A stretch of DNA of 64,000 nt from Cordilura impudica (taxonomy: Eukaryota; Arthropoda; Insecta; Diptera; Scathophagidae): assembly GCA_963682025.1 (NCBI GenBank), contig OY821519.1:104418480-104482479 (forward strand), in the 5' to 3' direction. Under the pieces are notes generated by a model, which did no database searches, was not told the origin of the DNA, and saw only the letters and a program-made list of their open reading frames with translations. Shown one piece after another: positions 1 to 14,354 of this stretch (its first letter is position 1; each line of letters opens with the position of its first letter). The translations under genes were made by a program, and so were the position numbers.

Positions 1-3000
1 ATATTAAATATTAAATATTAAATATTAAATATTAAATATTAAATATTAAATATTAAATATTAAATATTAAATATTAAATATTAAATATTAAATATTAAAT
101 ATTAAATATTAAATATTAAATATTAAATATTAAATATTAAATATTAAATATTAAATATTAAATATTAAATATTAAATATTAAATATTAAATATTAAATAT
201 TAAATATTAAATATTAAATATTAAATATTAAATATTAAATATTAAATATTAAATATTAAATATTAAATATTAAATATTAAATATTAAATATTAAATATTA
301 AATATTAAATATTAAATATTAAATATTAAATATTAAATATTAAATATTAAATATTAAATATTAAATATTAAATATTAAATATTAAATATTAAATATTAAA
401 TATTAAATATTAAATATTAAATATTAAATATTAAATATTAAATATTAAATATTAAATATTAAATATTAAATATTAAATATTAAATATTAAATATTAAATA
501 TTAAATATTAAATATTAAATATTAAATATTAAATATTAAATATTAAATATTAAATATTAAATATTAAATATTAAATATTAAATATTAAATATTAAATATT
601 AAATATTAAATATTAAATATTAAATATTAAATATTAAATATTAAATATTAAATATTAAATATTAAATATTAAATATTAAATATTAAATATTAAATATTAA
701 ATATTAAATATTAAATATTAAATATTAAATATTAAATATTAAATATTAAATATTAAATATTAAATATTAAATATTAAATATTAAATATTAAATATTAAAT
801 ATTAAATATTAAATATTAAATATTAAATATTAAATATTAAATATTAAATATTAAATATTAAATATTAAATATTAAATATTAAATATTAAATATTAAATAT
901 TAAATATTAAATATTAAATATTAAATATTAAATATTAAATATTAAATATTAAATATTAAATATTAAATATTAAATATTAAATATTAAATATTAAATATTA
1001 AATATTAAATATTAAATATTAAATATTAAATATTAAATATTAAATATTAAATATTAAATATTAAATATTAAATATTAAATATTAAATATTAAATATTAAA
1101 TATTAAATATTAAATATTAAATATTAAATATTAAATATTAAATATTAAATATTAAATATTAAATATTAAATATTAAATATTAAATATTAAATATTAAATA
1201 TTAAATATTAAATATTAAATATTAAATATTAAATATTAAATATTAAATATTAAATATTAAATATTAAATATTAAATATTAAATATTAAATATTAAATATT
1301 AAATATTAAATATTAAATATTAAATATTAAATATTAAATATTAAATATTAATATTAAATATTAAATATTAAATATTAAATATTAAATATTAAATATTAAA
1401 TATTAAATATTAAATATTAAATATTAAATATTAAATATTAAATATTAAATATTAAATATTAAATATTAAATATTAAATATTAAATATTAAATATTAAATA
1501 TTAAATATTAAATATTAAATATTAAATATTAAATATTAAATATTAAATATTAAATATTAAATATTAAATATTAAATATTAAATATTAAATATTAAATATT
1601 AAATATTAAATATTAAATATTAAATATTAAATATTAAATATTAAATATTAAATATTAAATATTAAATATTAAATATTAAATATTAAATATTAAATATTAA
1701 ATATTAAATATTAAATATTAAATATTAAATATTAAATATTAAATATTAAATATTAAATATTAAATATTAAATATTAAATATTAAATATTAAATATTAAAT
1801 ATTAAATATTAAATATTAAATATTAAATATTAAATATTAAATATTAAATATTAAATATTAAATATTAAATATTAAATATTAAATATTAAATATTAAATAT
1901 TAAATATTAAATATTAAATATTAAATATTAAATATTAAATATTAAATATTAAATATTAAATATTAAATATTAAATATTAAATATTAAATATTAAATATTA
2001 AATATTAAATATTAAATATTAAATATTAAATATTAAATATTAAATATTAAATATTAAATATTAAATATTAAATATTAAATATTAAATATTAAATATTAAA
2101 TATTAAATATTAAATATTAAATATTAAATATTAAATATTAAATATTAAATATTAAATATTAAATATTAAATATTAAATATTAAATATTAAATATTAAATA
2201 TTAAATATTAAATATTAAATATTAAATATTAAATATTAAATATTAAATATTAAATATTAAATATTAAATATTAAATATTAAATATTAAATATTAAATATT
2301 AAATATTAAATATTAAATATTAAATATTAAATATTAAATATTAAATATTAAATATTAAATATTAAATATTAAATATTAAATATTAAATATTAAATATTAA
2401 ATATTAAATATTAAATATTAAATATTAAATATTAAATATTAAATATTAAATATTAAATATTAAATATTAAATATTAAATATTAAATATTAAATATTAAAT
2501 ATTAAATATTAAATATTAAATATTAAATATTAAATATTAAATATTAAATATTAAATATTAAATATTAAATATTAAATATTAAATATTAAATATTAAATAT
2601 TAAATATTAAATATTAAATATTAAATATTAAATATTAAATATTAAATATTAAATATTAAATATTAAATATTAAATATTAAATATTAAATATTAAATATTA
2701 AATATTAAATATTAAATATTAAATATTAAATATTAAATATTAAATATTAAATATTAAATATTAAATATTAAATATTAAATATTAAATATTAAATATTAAA
2801 TATAAATATTAAATATTAAATATTAAATATTAAATATTAAATATTAAATATTAAATATTAAATATTAAATATTAAATATTAAATATTAAATATTAAATAT
2901 TAAATATTAAATATTAAATATTAAATATTAAATATTAAATATTAAATATTAAATATTAAATATTAAATATTAAATATTAAATATTAAATATTAAATATTA

Positions 3001-6000
3001 AATATTAAATATTAAATATTAAATATTAAATATTAAATATTAAATATTAAATATTAAATATTAAATATTAAATATTAAATATTAAATATTAAATATTAAA
3101 TATTAAATATTAAATATTAATATTAAATATTAAATATTAAATATTAAATATTAAATATTAAATATTAAATATTAAATATTAAATATTAAATATTAAATAT
3201 TAAATATTAAATATTAAATATTAAATATTAAATATTAAATATTAAATATTAAATATTAAATATTAAATATTAAATATTAAATATTAAATATTAAATATTA
3301 AATATTAAATATTAAATATTAAATATTAAATATTAAATATTAAATATTAAATATTAAATATTAAATATTAAATATTAAATATTAAATATTAAATATTAAA
3401 TATTAAATATTAAATATTAAATATTAAATATTAAATATTAAATATTAAATATTAAATATTAAATATTAAATATTAAATATTAAATATTAAATATTAAATA
3501 TTAAATATTAAATATTAAATATTAAATATTAAATATTAAATATTAAATATTAAATATTAAATATTAAATATTAAATATTAAATATTAAATATTAAATATT
3601 AAATATTAAATATTAAATATTAAATATTAAATATTAAATATTAAATATTAAATATTAAATATTAAATATTAAATATTAAATATTAAATATTAAATATTAA
3701 ATATTAAATATTAAATATTAAATATTAAATATTAAATATTAAATATTAAATATTAAATATTAAATATTAAATATTAAATATTAAATATTAAATATTAAAT
3801 ATTAAATATTAAATATTAAATATTAAATATTAAATATTAAATATTAAATATTAAATATTAAATATTAAATATTAAATATTAAATATTAAATATTAAATAT
3901 TAAATATTAAATATTAATATTAAATATTAAATATTAAATATTAAATATTAAATATTAAATATTAAATATTAAATATTAAATATTAAATATTAAATATTAA
4001 ATATTAAATATTAAATATTAAATATTAAATATTAAATATTAAATATTAAATATTAAATATTAAATATTAAATATTAAATATTAAATATTAAATATTAAAT
4101 ATTAAATATTAAATATTAAATATTAAATATTAAATATTAAATATTAAATATTAAATATTAAATATTAAATATTAAATATTAAATATTAAATATTAAATAT
4201 TAAATATTAAATATTAAATATTAAATATTAAATATTAAATATTAAATATTAAATATTAAATATTAAATATTAAATATTAAATATTAAATATTAAATATTA
4301 AATATTAAATATTAAATATTAAATATTAAATATTAAATATTAAATATTAAATATTAAATATTAAATATTAAATATTAAATATTAAATATTAAATATTAAA
4401 TATTAAATATTAAATATTAAATATTAAATATTAAATATTAAATATTAAATATTAAATATTAAATATTAAATATTAAATATTAAATATTAAATATTAAATA
4501 TTAAATATTAAATATTAAATATTAAATATTAAATATTAAATATTAAATATTAAATATTAAATATTAAATATTAAATATTAAATATTAAATATTAAATATT
4601 AAATATTAAATATTAAATATTAAATATTAAATATTAAATATTAAATATTAAATATTAAATATTAAATATTAAATATTAAATATTAAATATTAAATATTAA
4701 ATATTAAATATTAAATATTAAATATTAAATATTAAAATATTAAATATTAAATATTAAATATTAAATATTAAATATTAAATATTAAATATTAAATATTAAA
4801 TATTAAATATTAAATATTAAATATTAAATATTAAATATTAAATATTAAATATTAAATATTAAATATTAAATATTAAATATTAAATATTAAATATTAAATA
4901 TTAAATATTAAATATTAAATATATTAAATATTAAATATTAAATATTAAATATTAAATATTAAATATTAAATATTAAATATTAAATATTAAATATTAAATA
5001 TTAAATATTAAATATTAAATATTAAATATTAAATATTAAATATTAAATATTAAATATTAAATATTAAATATTAAATATTAAATATTAAATATTAAATATT
5101 AAATATTAAATATTAAATATTAAATATTAAATATTAAATATTAAATATTAAATATTAAATATTAAATATTAAATATTAAATATTAAATATTAAATATTAA
5201 ATATTAAATATTAAATATTAAATATTAAATATTAAATATTAAATATTAAATATTAAATATTAAATATTAAATATTAAATATTAAATATTAAATATTAAAT
5301 ATTAAATATTAAATATTAAATATTAAATATTAAATATTAAATATTAAATATTAAATATTAAATATTAAATATTAAATATTAAATATTAAATATTAAATAT
5401 TAAATATTAAATATTAAATATTAAATATTAAATATTAAATATTAAATATTAAATATTAAATATTAAATATTAAATATTAAATATTAAATATTAAATATTA
5501 AATATTAAATATTAAATATTAAATATTAAATATTAAATATTAAATATTAAATATTAAATATTAAATATTAAATATTAAATATTAAATATTAAATATTAAA
5601 TATTAAATATTAAATATTAAATATTAAATATTAAATATTAAATATTAAATATTAAATATTAAATATTAAATATTAAATATTAAATATTAAATATTAAATA
5701 TTAAATATTAAATATTAAATATTAAATATTAAATATTAAATATTAAATATTAAATATTAAATATTAAATATTAAATATTAAATATTAAATATTAAATATT
5801 AAATATTAAATATTAAATATTAAATATTAAATATTAAATATTAAATATTAAATATTAAATATTAAATATTAAATATTAAATATTAAATATTAAATATTAA
5901 ATATTAAATATTAAATATTAAATATTAAATATTAAATATTAAATATTAAATATTAAATATTAAATATTAAATATTAAATATTAAATATTAAATATTAAAT

Positions 6001-7690
6001 ATTAAATATTAAATATTAAATATTAAATATTAAATATTAAATATTAAATATTAAATATTAAATATTAAATATTAAATATTAAATATTAAATATTAAATAT
6101 TAAATATTAAATATTAAATATTAAATATTAAATATTAAATATTAAATATTAAATATTAAATATTAAATATTAAATATTAAATATTAAATATTAAATATTA
6201 AATATTAAATATTAAATATTAAATATTAAATATTAAATATTAAATATTAAATATTAAATATTAAATATTAAATATTAAATATTAAATATTAAATATTAAA
6301 TATTAAATATTAAATATTAAATATTAAATATTAAATATTAAATATTAAATATTAAATATTAAATATTAAATATTAAATATTAAATATTAAATATTAAATA
6401 TTAAATATTAAATATTAAATATTAAATATTAAATATTAAATATTAAATATTAAATATTAAATATTAAATATTAAATATTAAATATTAAATATTAAATATT
6501 AAATATTAAATATTAAATATTAAATATTAAATATTAAATATTAAATATTAAATATTAAATATTAAATATTAAATATTAAATATTAAATATTAAATATTAA
6601 ATATTAAATATTAAATATTAAATATTAAATATTAAATATTAAATATTAAATATTAAATATTAAATATTAAATATTAAATATTAAATATTAAATATTAAAT
6701 ATTAAATATTAAATATTAAATATTAAATATTAAATATTAAATATTAAATATTAAATATTAAATATTAAATATTAAATATTAAATATTAAATATTAAATAT
6801 TAAATATTAAATATTAAATATTAAATATTAAATATTAAATATTAAATATTAAATATTAAATATTAAATATTAAATATTAAATATTAAATATTAAATATTA
6901 AATTTTAAATATTAAATATTAAATATTAAATATTAAATATTAAATATTAAATATTAAATATTAAATATTAAATATTAAATATTAAATATTAAATATTAAA
7001 TATTAAATATTAAATATTAAATATTAAATATTAAATATTAAATATTAAATATTAAATATTAAATATTAAATATTAAATATTAAATATTAAATATTAAATA
7101 TTAAATATTAAATATTAAATATTAAATATTAAATATTAAATATTAAATATTAAATATTAAATATTAAATATTAAATATTAAATATTAAATATTAAATATT
7201 AAATATTAAATATTAAATATTAAATATTAAATATTAAATATTAAATATTAAATATTAAATATTAAATATTAAATATTAAATATTAAATATTAAATATTAA
7301 ATATTAAATATTAAATATTAAATATTAAATATTAAATATTAAATATTATATTAAATATTAAATATTAACTATTAAATATTAAATATTAAATATTAAATAT
7401 TAAATATTTAAATATTAAATATTAAATATTAACTATTAAATATTAAATATTAAATATTAGATATTAAATATTAAATATTAAATATTAAATATTAAATATT
7501 AAATATTAAATATTAAATATTAAATATTAAATATTAAATATTAAATATTAAATATTAAATATTAAATATTAAATATTAAATATTAAATATTAAATATTAA
7601 ATATTAAATATTAAATATTAAATATTAAATATTAAATATTAAATATTAAAATATTAAATATTAAATATTAAATATTAAATATTATATATT
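1..7690. repeat. 7-bp AT satellite array (ATATTAA)n
   Basis: About 1,100 head-to-tail copies of the heptamer ATATTAA, with no G or C for more than 7 kb. The array starts at base 1, so its true length is unknown. It is nearly perfect. Isolated one-base losses or gains shift the phase near 1350, 2803, 3120, 3916, 4735 and 4920, and there is a substitution near 6903. Variants cluster in the right-hand 350 bp (7346-7690), including three in-unit changes to c or g (near 7369, 7432, 7459). Heptameric AT satellites are known from fly heterochromatin; placing this array in heterochromatin is inference. Confidence 0.98.
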
Positions 7691-7692
7691 AA

Positions 7693-9575
7693 TAGTATAC
7701 AAATACCTCAAATTGAAGAATTTTTGATAAGAAATTCGGGAATAGCACCGGAGGATCTCGAAAGAAATGATGAAAATAATAATTTCATAATTAATGACCA
7801 TAACCAAATATTGAATACCATTGGTAGTTATCTCGAATCAATTAATTCTGTTAAAGAAATTAATCCGGAAAACAGCTTGCATGTTGAGGTTACTAGTTGT
7901 TTCAACAGATTTCTGCAAACCAAAACTGAATATGAAAATAATCACTCCTCTTTTTCGATATTTTCAGAAAATAAGAAGGCAAATGAGATAAATGATTCCA
8001 TGACTGAAAATTATTTCATAACAAAAGATTCATTGTTATACATATTCAAAAGCTTGAGAAAAAAAACTTCTTCAGGCATAGATAATATCCCCAATATTAT
8101 ATTAAAAAATATTCCGGATGAATTGATTCTAGATTATTGTACTATCTTCAATAACATGCTTAACAACTCATACTTTCCTAATGCATGGAAAATAGCAAAA
8201 GTGGTTATCCTACCCAAAAAAGATAAAGACATAAATAACCCAAAAAACTTTCGAGCTATTAGTTTACTTCCAAAACATTAGTAAAGTTTTTGAAGTTTGC
8301 ATAAACAATAGCTTAGTAAATTTTTGTGAAAGAAATCGACTTATTAATGATAAGCAATTCGGATTTAAATACAAGCATTATACAATTCATGCCACGCATT
8401 TACTTGTTTCAAATATTCATTGGAATCTGAATAAGTCCTTATGTACAGGTGCCTGCTTAATAGATTTCGAAAAAGCTTTCGATAGCATATGGATACCTGG
8501 CTTAATATATAAATTATATTTATATAAAATTCCAACATATTTCATACTACTTATACAGAACATGTTAAACAACAATTCGTTTGTAGTATGCAATAGAAAT
8601 AATATAAGTACAAATAAATTTAAAATTTTCAATGGACTCCAACAAGGGACAGTTAATTCTCTATTTTATTTAATTTATTTATATATGACCTTTTGCAAAA
8701 GTCGACAACATAATTGCATTTTCGGATGTTATAATTATTTATCACGCGGATAACAAAATAGAGAAAATTAATGACAAATTGCAAACATACTTTAATATTG
8801 TTGAAAAATATGCTATAGATTGGAAAATGAATATTAACTTCAACAAATGCGAAGCCATTCTATTTCGCCCTCCAGTTGGACGGTGTAACAATAACATTAA
8901 AACAAAATGGAGAGATTTTGGCATAAAATCGAATCCAATATACAGATTCCCAATAAACAAGTCGTTAAATATATTGGAATAAACCTCGATAAGTTCTTAT
9001 ATTTTAACAATCACATAAATCTGCAGATACCAAAAGCAAGAAACGCATTTTTCATTTACAAAAAACTATTTTAACTCCCCTTACATCAAAACCAAGGGTT
9101 AAAGTTCTATTGTACCAATCATTGGTTAGACCTATTTTAACGTATGGTTGCCAAATTTGATTCAACATTTCTCCATCATTTATGGAAAAAATAAGAGTTT
9201 TTGAAAGAAAATGTCTGAGCGCATGTACTTCTCTTTATAGATCTCCAGATAGCAACTATATAAAATTTGTATCAAACAAAAAATTATACAATGCAGCAAA
9301 AATAGGGAGAATTAATAATCTTATTATACATCTCATTCGAAACTATATTGCAAAAAGCTGTAATTGCTATGACAACAATTTAATTATGGCCCCTTTTTAT
9401 GTCAACGAGGAATATATAACTAAAACCTTGCAAAGTGGCTTTGTTCCTCCCGAAGTCTTTTTATACCTTGGCCATAAAGGATTTATTCAAAACGAAATAG
9501 GCCATTCCTATCTTCTATCATATATATAGAAGAGCCAACGATAAAGCTATACATTGCAACCAACTCACAACTGAA
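7693..9575 (+). pseudogene. Non-LTR retrotransposon (Jockey-like) reverse transcriptase relic
   Basis: A LINE reverse transcriptase broken into several frames. The first open stretch (to 8281) covers the linker and RT fingers, with SGIDNIPNIILKNIP and the conserved block around ILPKKDKDINNPKNFRAISL. A frameshift at about 8275 is followed, in another frame, by QFGFK, LIDFEKAFDSIW and GLQQGT (8350-8660). The catalytic FADD-type box reads FSDV near 8725, so the second aspartate is lost. 9182-9529 encodes the C-terminal region (FERKC, LYNAAKI). The endonuclease is absent because the left edge abuts the satellite. The right edge abuts a mini-me copy at 9578. Similar fly proteins are usually annotated as jockey or X-element polymerases; the clade is tentative. 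Dead copy. Confidence 0.88.
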
Positions 9576-9577
9576 AA

Positions 9578-10001
9578 TAGTGGACTACTCATTAGTGGAT
9601 GTAATGAACACATACAAACCCAATTTGAGTAAGATCTATATGACAATTTGGATCTTATGGCAATTTATGTCGATTTCATATGGGTAATTTGTATGGGGGC
9701 TGGGTCTGAACATGGACCGATTCGCACCAATTTCAATAGCGTTCATACCATGGCCGATAGAAGCTTATATACCAAATTTCATCAAAATATATTCATATTT
9801 GCGACCTGCAGTTTGATTACAAGCTTTACATGGACACACAGACGGACGGACGGACGGACGGACATTGTTAAATCAACTCAGAAAGTGATTCTGATTCGAT
9901 CGGTACAATTAAAGATGGGTGTAGGTCAAATATTTTTGGTTGTTACAAACAGCAGCACAAAGTCATTGTACCCAAACCACATAGTGGTATAGGGTATAAA
10001 A
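9578..10001 (+). mobile_element. mini-me/DINE-1-like element, 3' half
   Basis: Matches the second half of the full-length copy at 21014-21837. It carries the motif tttcatcaaaatatattcat, the (GGAC)n tract at 9838-9865, and the conserved 3' end ccacatagtggtatagggta near 9978. The 5' half is missing and the left edge meets the LINE relic. The apparent reading frame from 9648 recurs in every copy of this repeat and is not a gene. Confidence 0.9.
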
Positions 10002-11850
10002 ATTAATGAAAATCTATATATTAAATATACTTGAGAGCCCGAATATGGGGCAGTGTATTATATTAAGATACTCTTACTATTTGTTTATTTATAGTTTAAG
10101 AATATGAATTTTGTCTAAATAAACGCTTAACAAAAAATAAAAAAAGCATCGCTGATACATATCTAGAATCACATGTTCTGTTATGTATAAGTTTAGTTTT
10201 TGATATGAAATCTTATGGGAGTAATTCTACATTTTCATACGACATTTTTCACCTATTTGGTCCAGACAATCCAAATGCAACACTGCTACAGGTCATGCCG
10301 AATATTTTAGGCCTAATCAGTATATCATATTCGAACTACAGCGAACAGGAGAGTATTTTCAACAGACAGAGTGACATACGGACCGAATTCTGCTTTTATA
10401 AGGATCAATAATGTATATTGTTTATGGGATCCCCGACTTTTGTTTGGATGACTTATAATTTGATTGAGGAACTGGTATATGCAGAAGCTATATAGTGGTG
10501 CGGAGGTACCAAAACGTTTTAGAGGAATCTGGTGGCATATATAAAGTTTAAACAATCCGGTGTTCGACTATTTAAAACCAAATATTATAAAAATTATCCA
10601 AAAAAAAATGTTTATCAATTCTGTTGATATTTCTAGGTTTTGTTAGTGCAGTATAGCTCTCTATAAAAATTTACATTATGCTTAAAGCCAATTACTAAAA
10701 TAAAAAAATAAAAATCAATTGATTAATCCGATTCACAAGTTATTTTTCATATAATTTAATGTGTTACTAACAATAACATGAGACTTGTTTATGTTTAAAA
10801 TTTAATATATTGGCATCAAGATCAACATAATGCCACGTTAGTACAACGTACAAACCAATACGAGTGGTTATGTAACATAACCAGAATGCATACAGCGAGG
10901 TATCGTTAACCTACCTGCATGCTGAGCAGCAACCACGAGGACCACAAAGCAAACAAGAAAAACGTTAGTTTATCTTATTGAAAACAATAGAAGCAACAAA
11001 AAAAAATGCTTACTCGATGGATCACAGATGTCAGCTGAACACGAGAGATAAATAGTATGTGTATATTGCTTTTGAAAAGGTGTTGCCAGACCAAATTAAT
11101 TTGTTTATGTGGCCAACGGGAAATAATTTTAAATTTACTTTTCCTGAGCCTTGTTAGATTTGGTGTGAACAACCTTTAAGTTAGGATATACTTAAAATAA
11201 ATAAACTTTCTAATTTTAGGGTTTCTCGGCAACAACAAACTATCCTGACCCCATTAAAACTTGATAAATTGTATACAAAAAATTTTTCAAATACAAAAAC
11301 TGGAAAGGTTTTCAAATGTGAAAACTTTTAATGCAGAAATTTTACTATGAGTTATTTTTTAAAATTCTTAAAATAAAACTGCTTACATATAGAGAATTAA
11401 AAAAAAAATAATAAAAATTAAAAAAACTCTAAATAGTTATTTAATATTTTATTAAATAGTAACGGTTTTATCATTATTTTTCTTTCATACTGGTGATTTT
11501 TACTATTTATTTCAGGATATAGCAAAGTAAATATATCCCAATACCAGCATTATCTAATATAATTATAAGCGTAACTCATCAAGGTACATACTACAAATAG
11601 AACATCAATAATTACAGCTCTCATGCACAAAATTCGAAATTTAATGTAACTACCGCGATACCAACTTTTTCAAGCAAATAACGCAAATAATTAATCCAAA
11701 TATGGATAAAAGGCGCGAAATTTGAATAAAACTATAACCGATAAAAAACATGATTGCAACAAAATTACTTACTTTTTTATTTATATATTATTTGTAGATA
11801 TGAGATCATTTAGGATTAAATGAATCGATAATACACAAGTAATGAATTAT
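10002..11850. other. AT-rich stretch without recognisable genes
   Basis: No convincing coding sequence. Short open frames at 10205-10411, 10325-10555 and 10975-11172 show no domains and typical AT-rich random composition. No clear terminal repeats were seen. Confidence 0.5.
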
Positions 11851-12460
11851 GCATGGTTTAGAGACCCTGTCGCTTCGGTCCAACTAATTCGTTATAGAAA
11901 ATAAGCATAAACCAAAGTTGAGTGGCATTGTTATTTATTTTTTGTGCTGCAGATATGAAAAAGTTCATATCGGATGCTATATTTTTATGGGACTAGGTCG
12001 AAATATGGACCGATCTTGATAATATTTAGTAAAGTCACTCAAATTTTGAAAAAATATATATAAATCAAATTTAAGAAAAATCGGTGCTTTATATTGTTTT
12101 TTGATAGATTTAAGTGAAGATCAGGAAGCAGCTTTATATGGGAGCTATGACTAAGAATTGTCATATAGGTATTATTTTTGGACTACTGATTAATGGATAT
12201 AAGAAACACATACAAACCCAATTTGACTGAAATTTATGTGATAATTATGGCAATTATGTCGATTTCATAGGGGTCATTTTTATGGGAACTTGGTCTGAAC
12301 ATGGAACGAATTTCACCAATTTCAACCTGCTTTATCATATGACCGGAATTAATTTATATACCAAATTTCATCAAAATGAATATTCCTATTTGCGACCTGT
12401 AGTTTGATTTCAAGGATTACATGCACACAGACGGACAGACGGACGGAGGGAAGGACGTCG
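11851..12460 (+). mobile_element. mini-me/DINE-1-like element, diverged and truncated
   Basis: Aligns by eye to the full-length copy at 21014-21837 from the gtttagagaccctgtcgc block through gatatgaaaaagttcatatc, ctactgattaatggatat and the acagacggacagacggacgg microsatellite near 12426. It then breaks off before the 3' terminal hairpin. It is more diverged than the other copies, so probably older. Confidence 0.82.
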
Positions 12461-13200
12461 CACAGTGCTTTGTCCCCATATAACGTTGGGACAAAAATAG
12501 AAGGAGTGATCGTAGATTAATTAAATTTGGTACACTACTGTAAATAGGCCTAGTTATAAAAAATACGAAATTTCAAAAAAATCGATGCAAGGATTCTCAT
12601 ACTTCCCATATATCCTGAATTTTAAAAATGTAATTATAGCATCACAAATGGTTAAAATACGAAAAAAACGAATATAGATTTTCGTAAAAGAAGTGCATGT
12701 ATAAATGCAAATTTAATAAGAAAATAGTGCAAGGATACGTATATCTCCAATATATCCTTAATATGGATATGTGTAATAAAAGCTACTAAAGTTGTCAAAA
12801 TATTTTTAAAATTGGTTACAGAATCAAAGATTTTACTATTTTCGACAATCTTTCCTTATTTCAAGCAAGGACTTGCTAATCTGACATATGTCCTTTTTCT
12901 GAAAAACGTTGTAAAAATAGAATGGGTTATCATAGATATATGAAAAATCGAAAATTATTTTCCACAACTATAACAAGACTAAATACAAATTGTTAACAAA
13001 ATTTTTGCAAGGATTATATGTATACTTGTCATATATACTGGAATTAAAAATCATAGCTAAAACTACAAAAAAGGTCAAAACATGTTATAAACGTTAAGGA
13101 ATTACTGTATTTCCATATTTGTATTTCAATCAATGATAGGATTTGTTAACTTGTCACATGTCCTTTATCATAAAAACGCTATATCTGTGGTTTTCTGTAA
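12461..13200. repeat. Diverged tandem array, irregular units
   Basis: The phrase gcaagga followed by c/t-rich text, catatatcct and a (t)aattaaaa block recurs near 12590, 12730, 12865 and 13010. A second phrase (acgttgggacaaaaatagaa, aacgttgtaaaaatagaatg) recurs near 12484 and 12906, followed by atcgtagatt or atcatagata. The spacing suggests an old tandem or higher-order repeat of roughly 140 and 420 bp. No coding content was seen. Confidence 0.5.
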
Positions 13201-13489
13201 ATTACACTTAAAGTGTGTGCAGATAAAACAACTTATGTCGAAATAAAAAAAAAGTTGTCAATACAACCATTTATGTATACAAAAATAAGTGGCTATAAAC
13301 TGAAAAATAATTCAGAATTATTTTGCATTTTGTTCATTAATAACAACGTATGTTGACATATTTCTTATTCATCTAAAAAAAAAGTATTGTTTCAACATGC
13401 TGGTTCACTTAGGTGGAGGGTATCAAATATTTCATCTTGCAAATCAACATTTTCCCTGTGTATATATTTTTCAATACCGGCAAAATCAA

Positions 13490-14340
13490 AATTATTTTTT
13501 TTTATCCTTCTCTTTGATGATAATACGGGATCTGAATGCAATAACATATAGGTCATCAAATCTCTGTTTGTATCTTCTCGTGAAGTTTTTCAGGTATGAG
13601 ATAAGCGCAGTCTTCTAAAGTTTTTATGGTTCGCTTCTAATGCTTCTTCCGACATACATCCTGGGTAAAAAGATGAATAAAAATAAATTTATAATAAAGA
13701 AGTTTTTGATTTATATGCATACCTATTGGTAAATTGAAGAACTCAATAACATCAGTTCAATGAACTAGAATTTTATGGACAGTGGTTGGCATATAATACC
13801 ACCCATAATGTATTAAATACGTATTATATACGTATATACGTATAGTGACTCTTAACAGGTCCTAAAAGCTGTTTACATTTACTGGCGATCCACAAGGTAA
13901 CACCCTTAGTATAATTCCAAAGTTATCAATAAGTCCCTTATCAATGCCCGTAATTTCGGCCACAACGTCACTGTTGTAAAAAAATCTTCGAGCAGTGTAT
14001 CCGTCATTACTGTTTCCGAATCCATGTTTTACTTGGTCAATTATTAGATCTGTTCTTCTTTTGAATTCATGTTGAATTTTTATTTATTTTCCATAAACTC
14101 ATCTCTATTTTCTTTACCGACTCGCCAAAGCTTAAAAGATAGCCGGTAAGCAATATGTATCAAATACTCAAAAAATTTTATCCAGCAGTGAAGGATTGAA
14201 AGCCCAAATTTGTAGTTATCGGCATTTGGAATTTGTGATAAATTTAAATTATTCATTTCATTCATTTTACTTTCTTTCCAAAATTTTTTCATTTCGCTAT
14301 TAAAAAACGAAACTCTTTCCATTAATTTTTTCTTGTTAAA
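13490..14340 (-). pseudogene. Relic of an uncharacterised arthropod transposase-like gene, intron retained
   Basis: The minus strand reads the N-terminal part at 14322 (ERVSFFNSEMKKFW, NADNYKFGLSILHCW, AYRLSFKLWRVGKE). After stops or frameshifts come HGFGNSNDGYTARRFFYN and EITGIDKGLIDNFGIILRV (about 13870-14040), then WYYMPTTVHKILVH (about 13765-13800). A GT-AG intron follows at 13661-13722, and then MSEEALEANHKNFRRL and LLHSDPVLSSKRRIKK down to about 13490. The block order matches an unnamed protein family I remember from many arthropod genomes, usually in repeats; no function is known to me. Several stops make it a pseudogene. A mini-me copy begins 15 bp upstream (14355). The family match is from memory and needs a search. 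Confidence 0.62.
13661..13722 (-). other. 62-bp GT-AG intron in the pseudogene
   Basis: On the minus strand the donor is gtatgcatat and the acceptor is tttttacccag. Joining across it keeps the frame between the conserved PIG and MSEEALEA blocks, while reading through does not. The length is typical of fly introns. Confidence 0.65.
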
Positions 14341-14354
14341 ATTTGAAGTGCCTA

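Noticed and set aside
1..7690. Possible telomere or centromere repeat
   Set aside because: Dipterans lack simple telomeric repeats, and one array cannot show centromere identity.
9838..9865. (GGAC)n tracts as CRISPR-like spaced repeats
   Set aside because: They are simple microsatellites inside a transposable element with no spacers.
9648..9992. Open frames inside mini-me copies (also 14484-14711, 14713-15075, 21461-21724, 25683-25901)
   Set aside because: The same read recurs in each repeat copy with different stops; the repeat is noncoding.
13397..13618. Plus-strand 73-codon frame
   Set aside because: Lies opposite the C-terminal part of the minus-strand transposase-like relic and lacks a domain.
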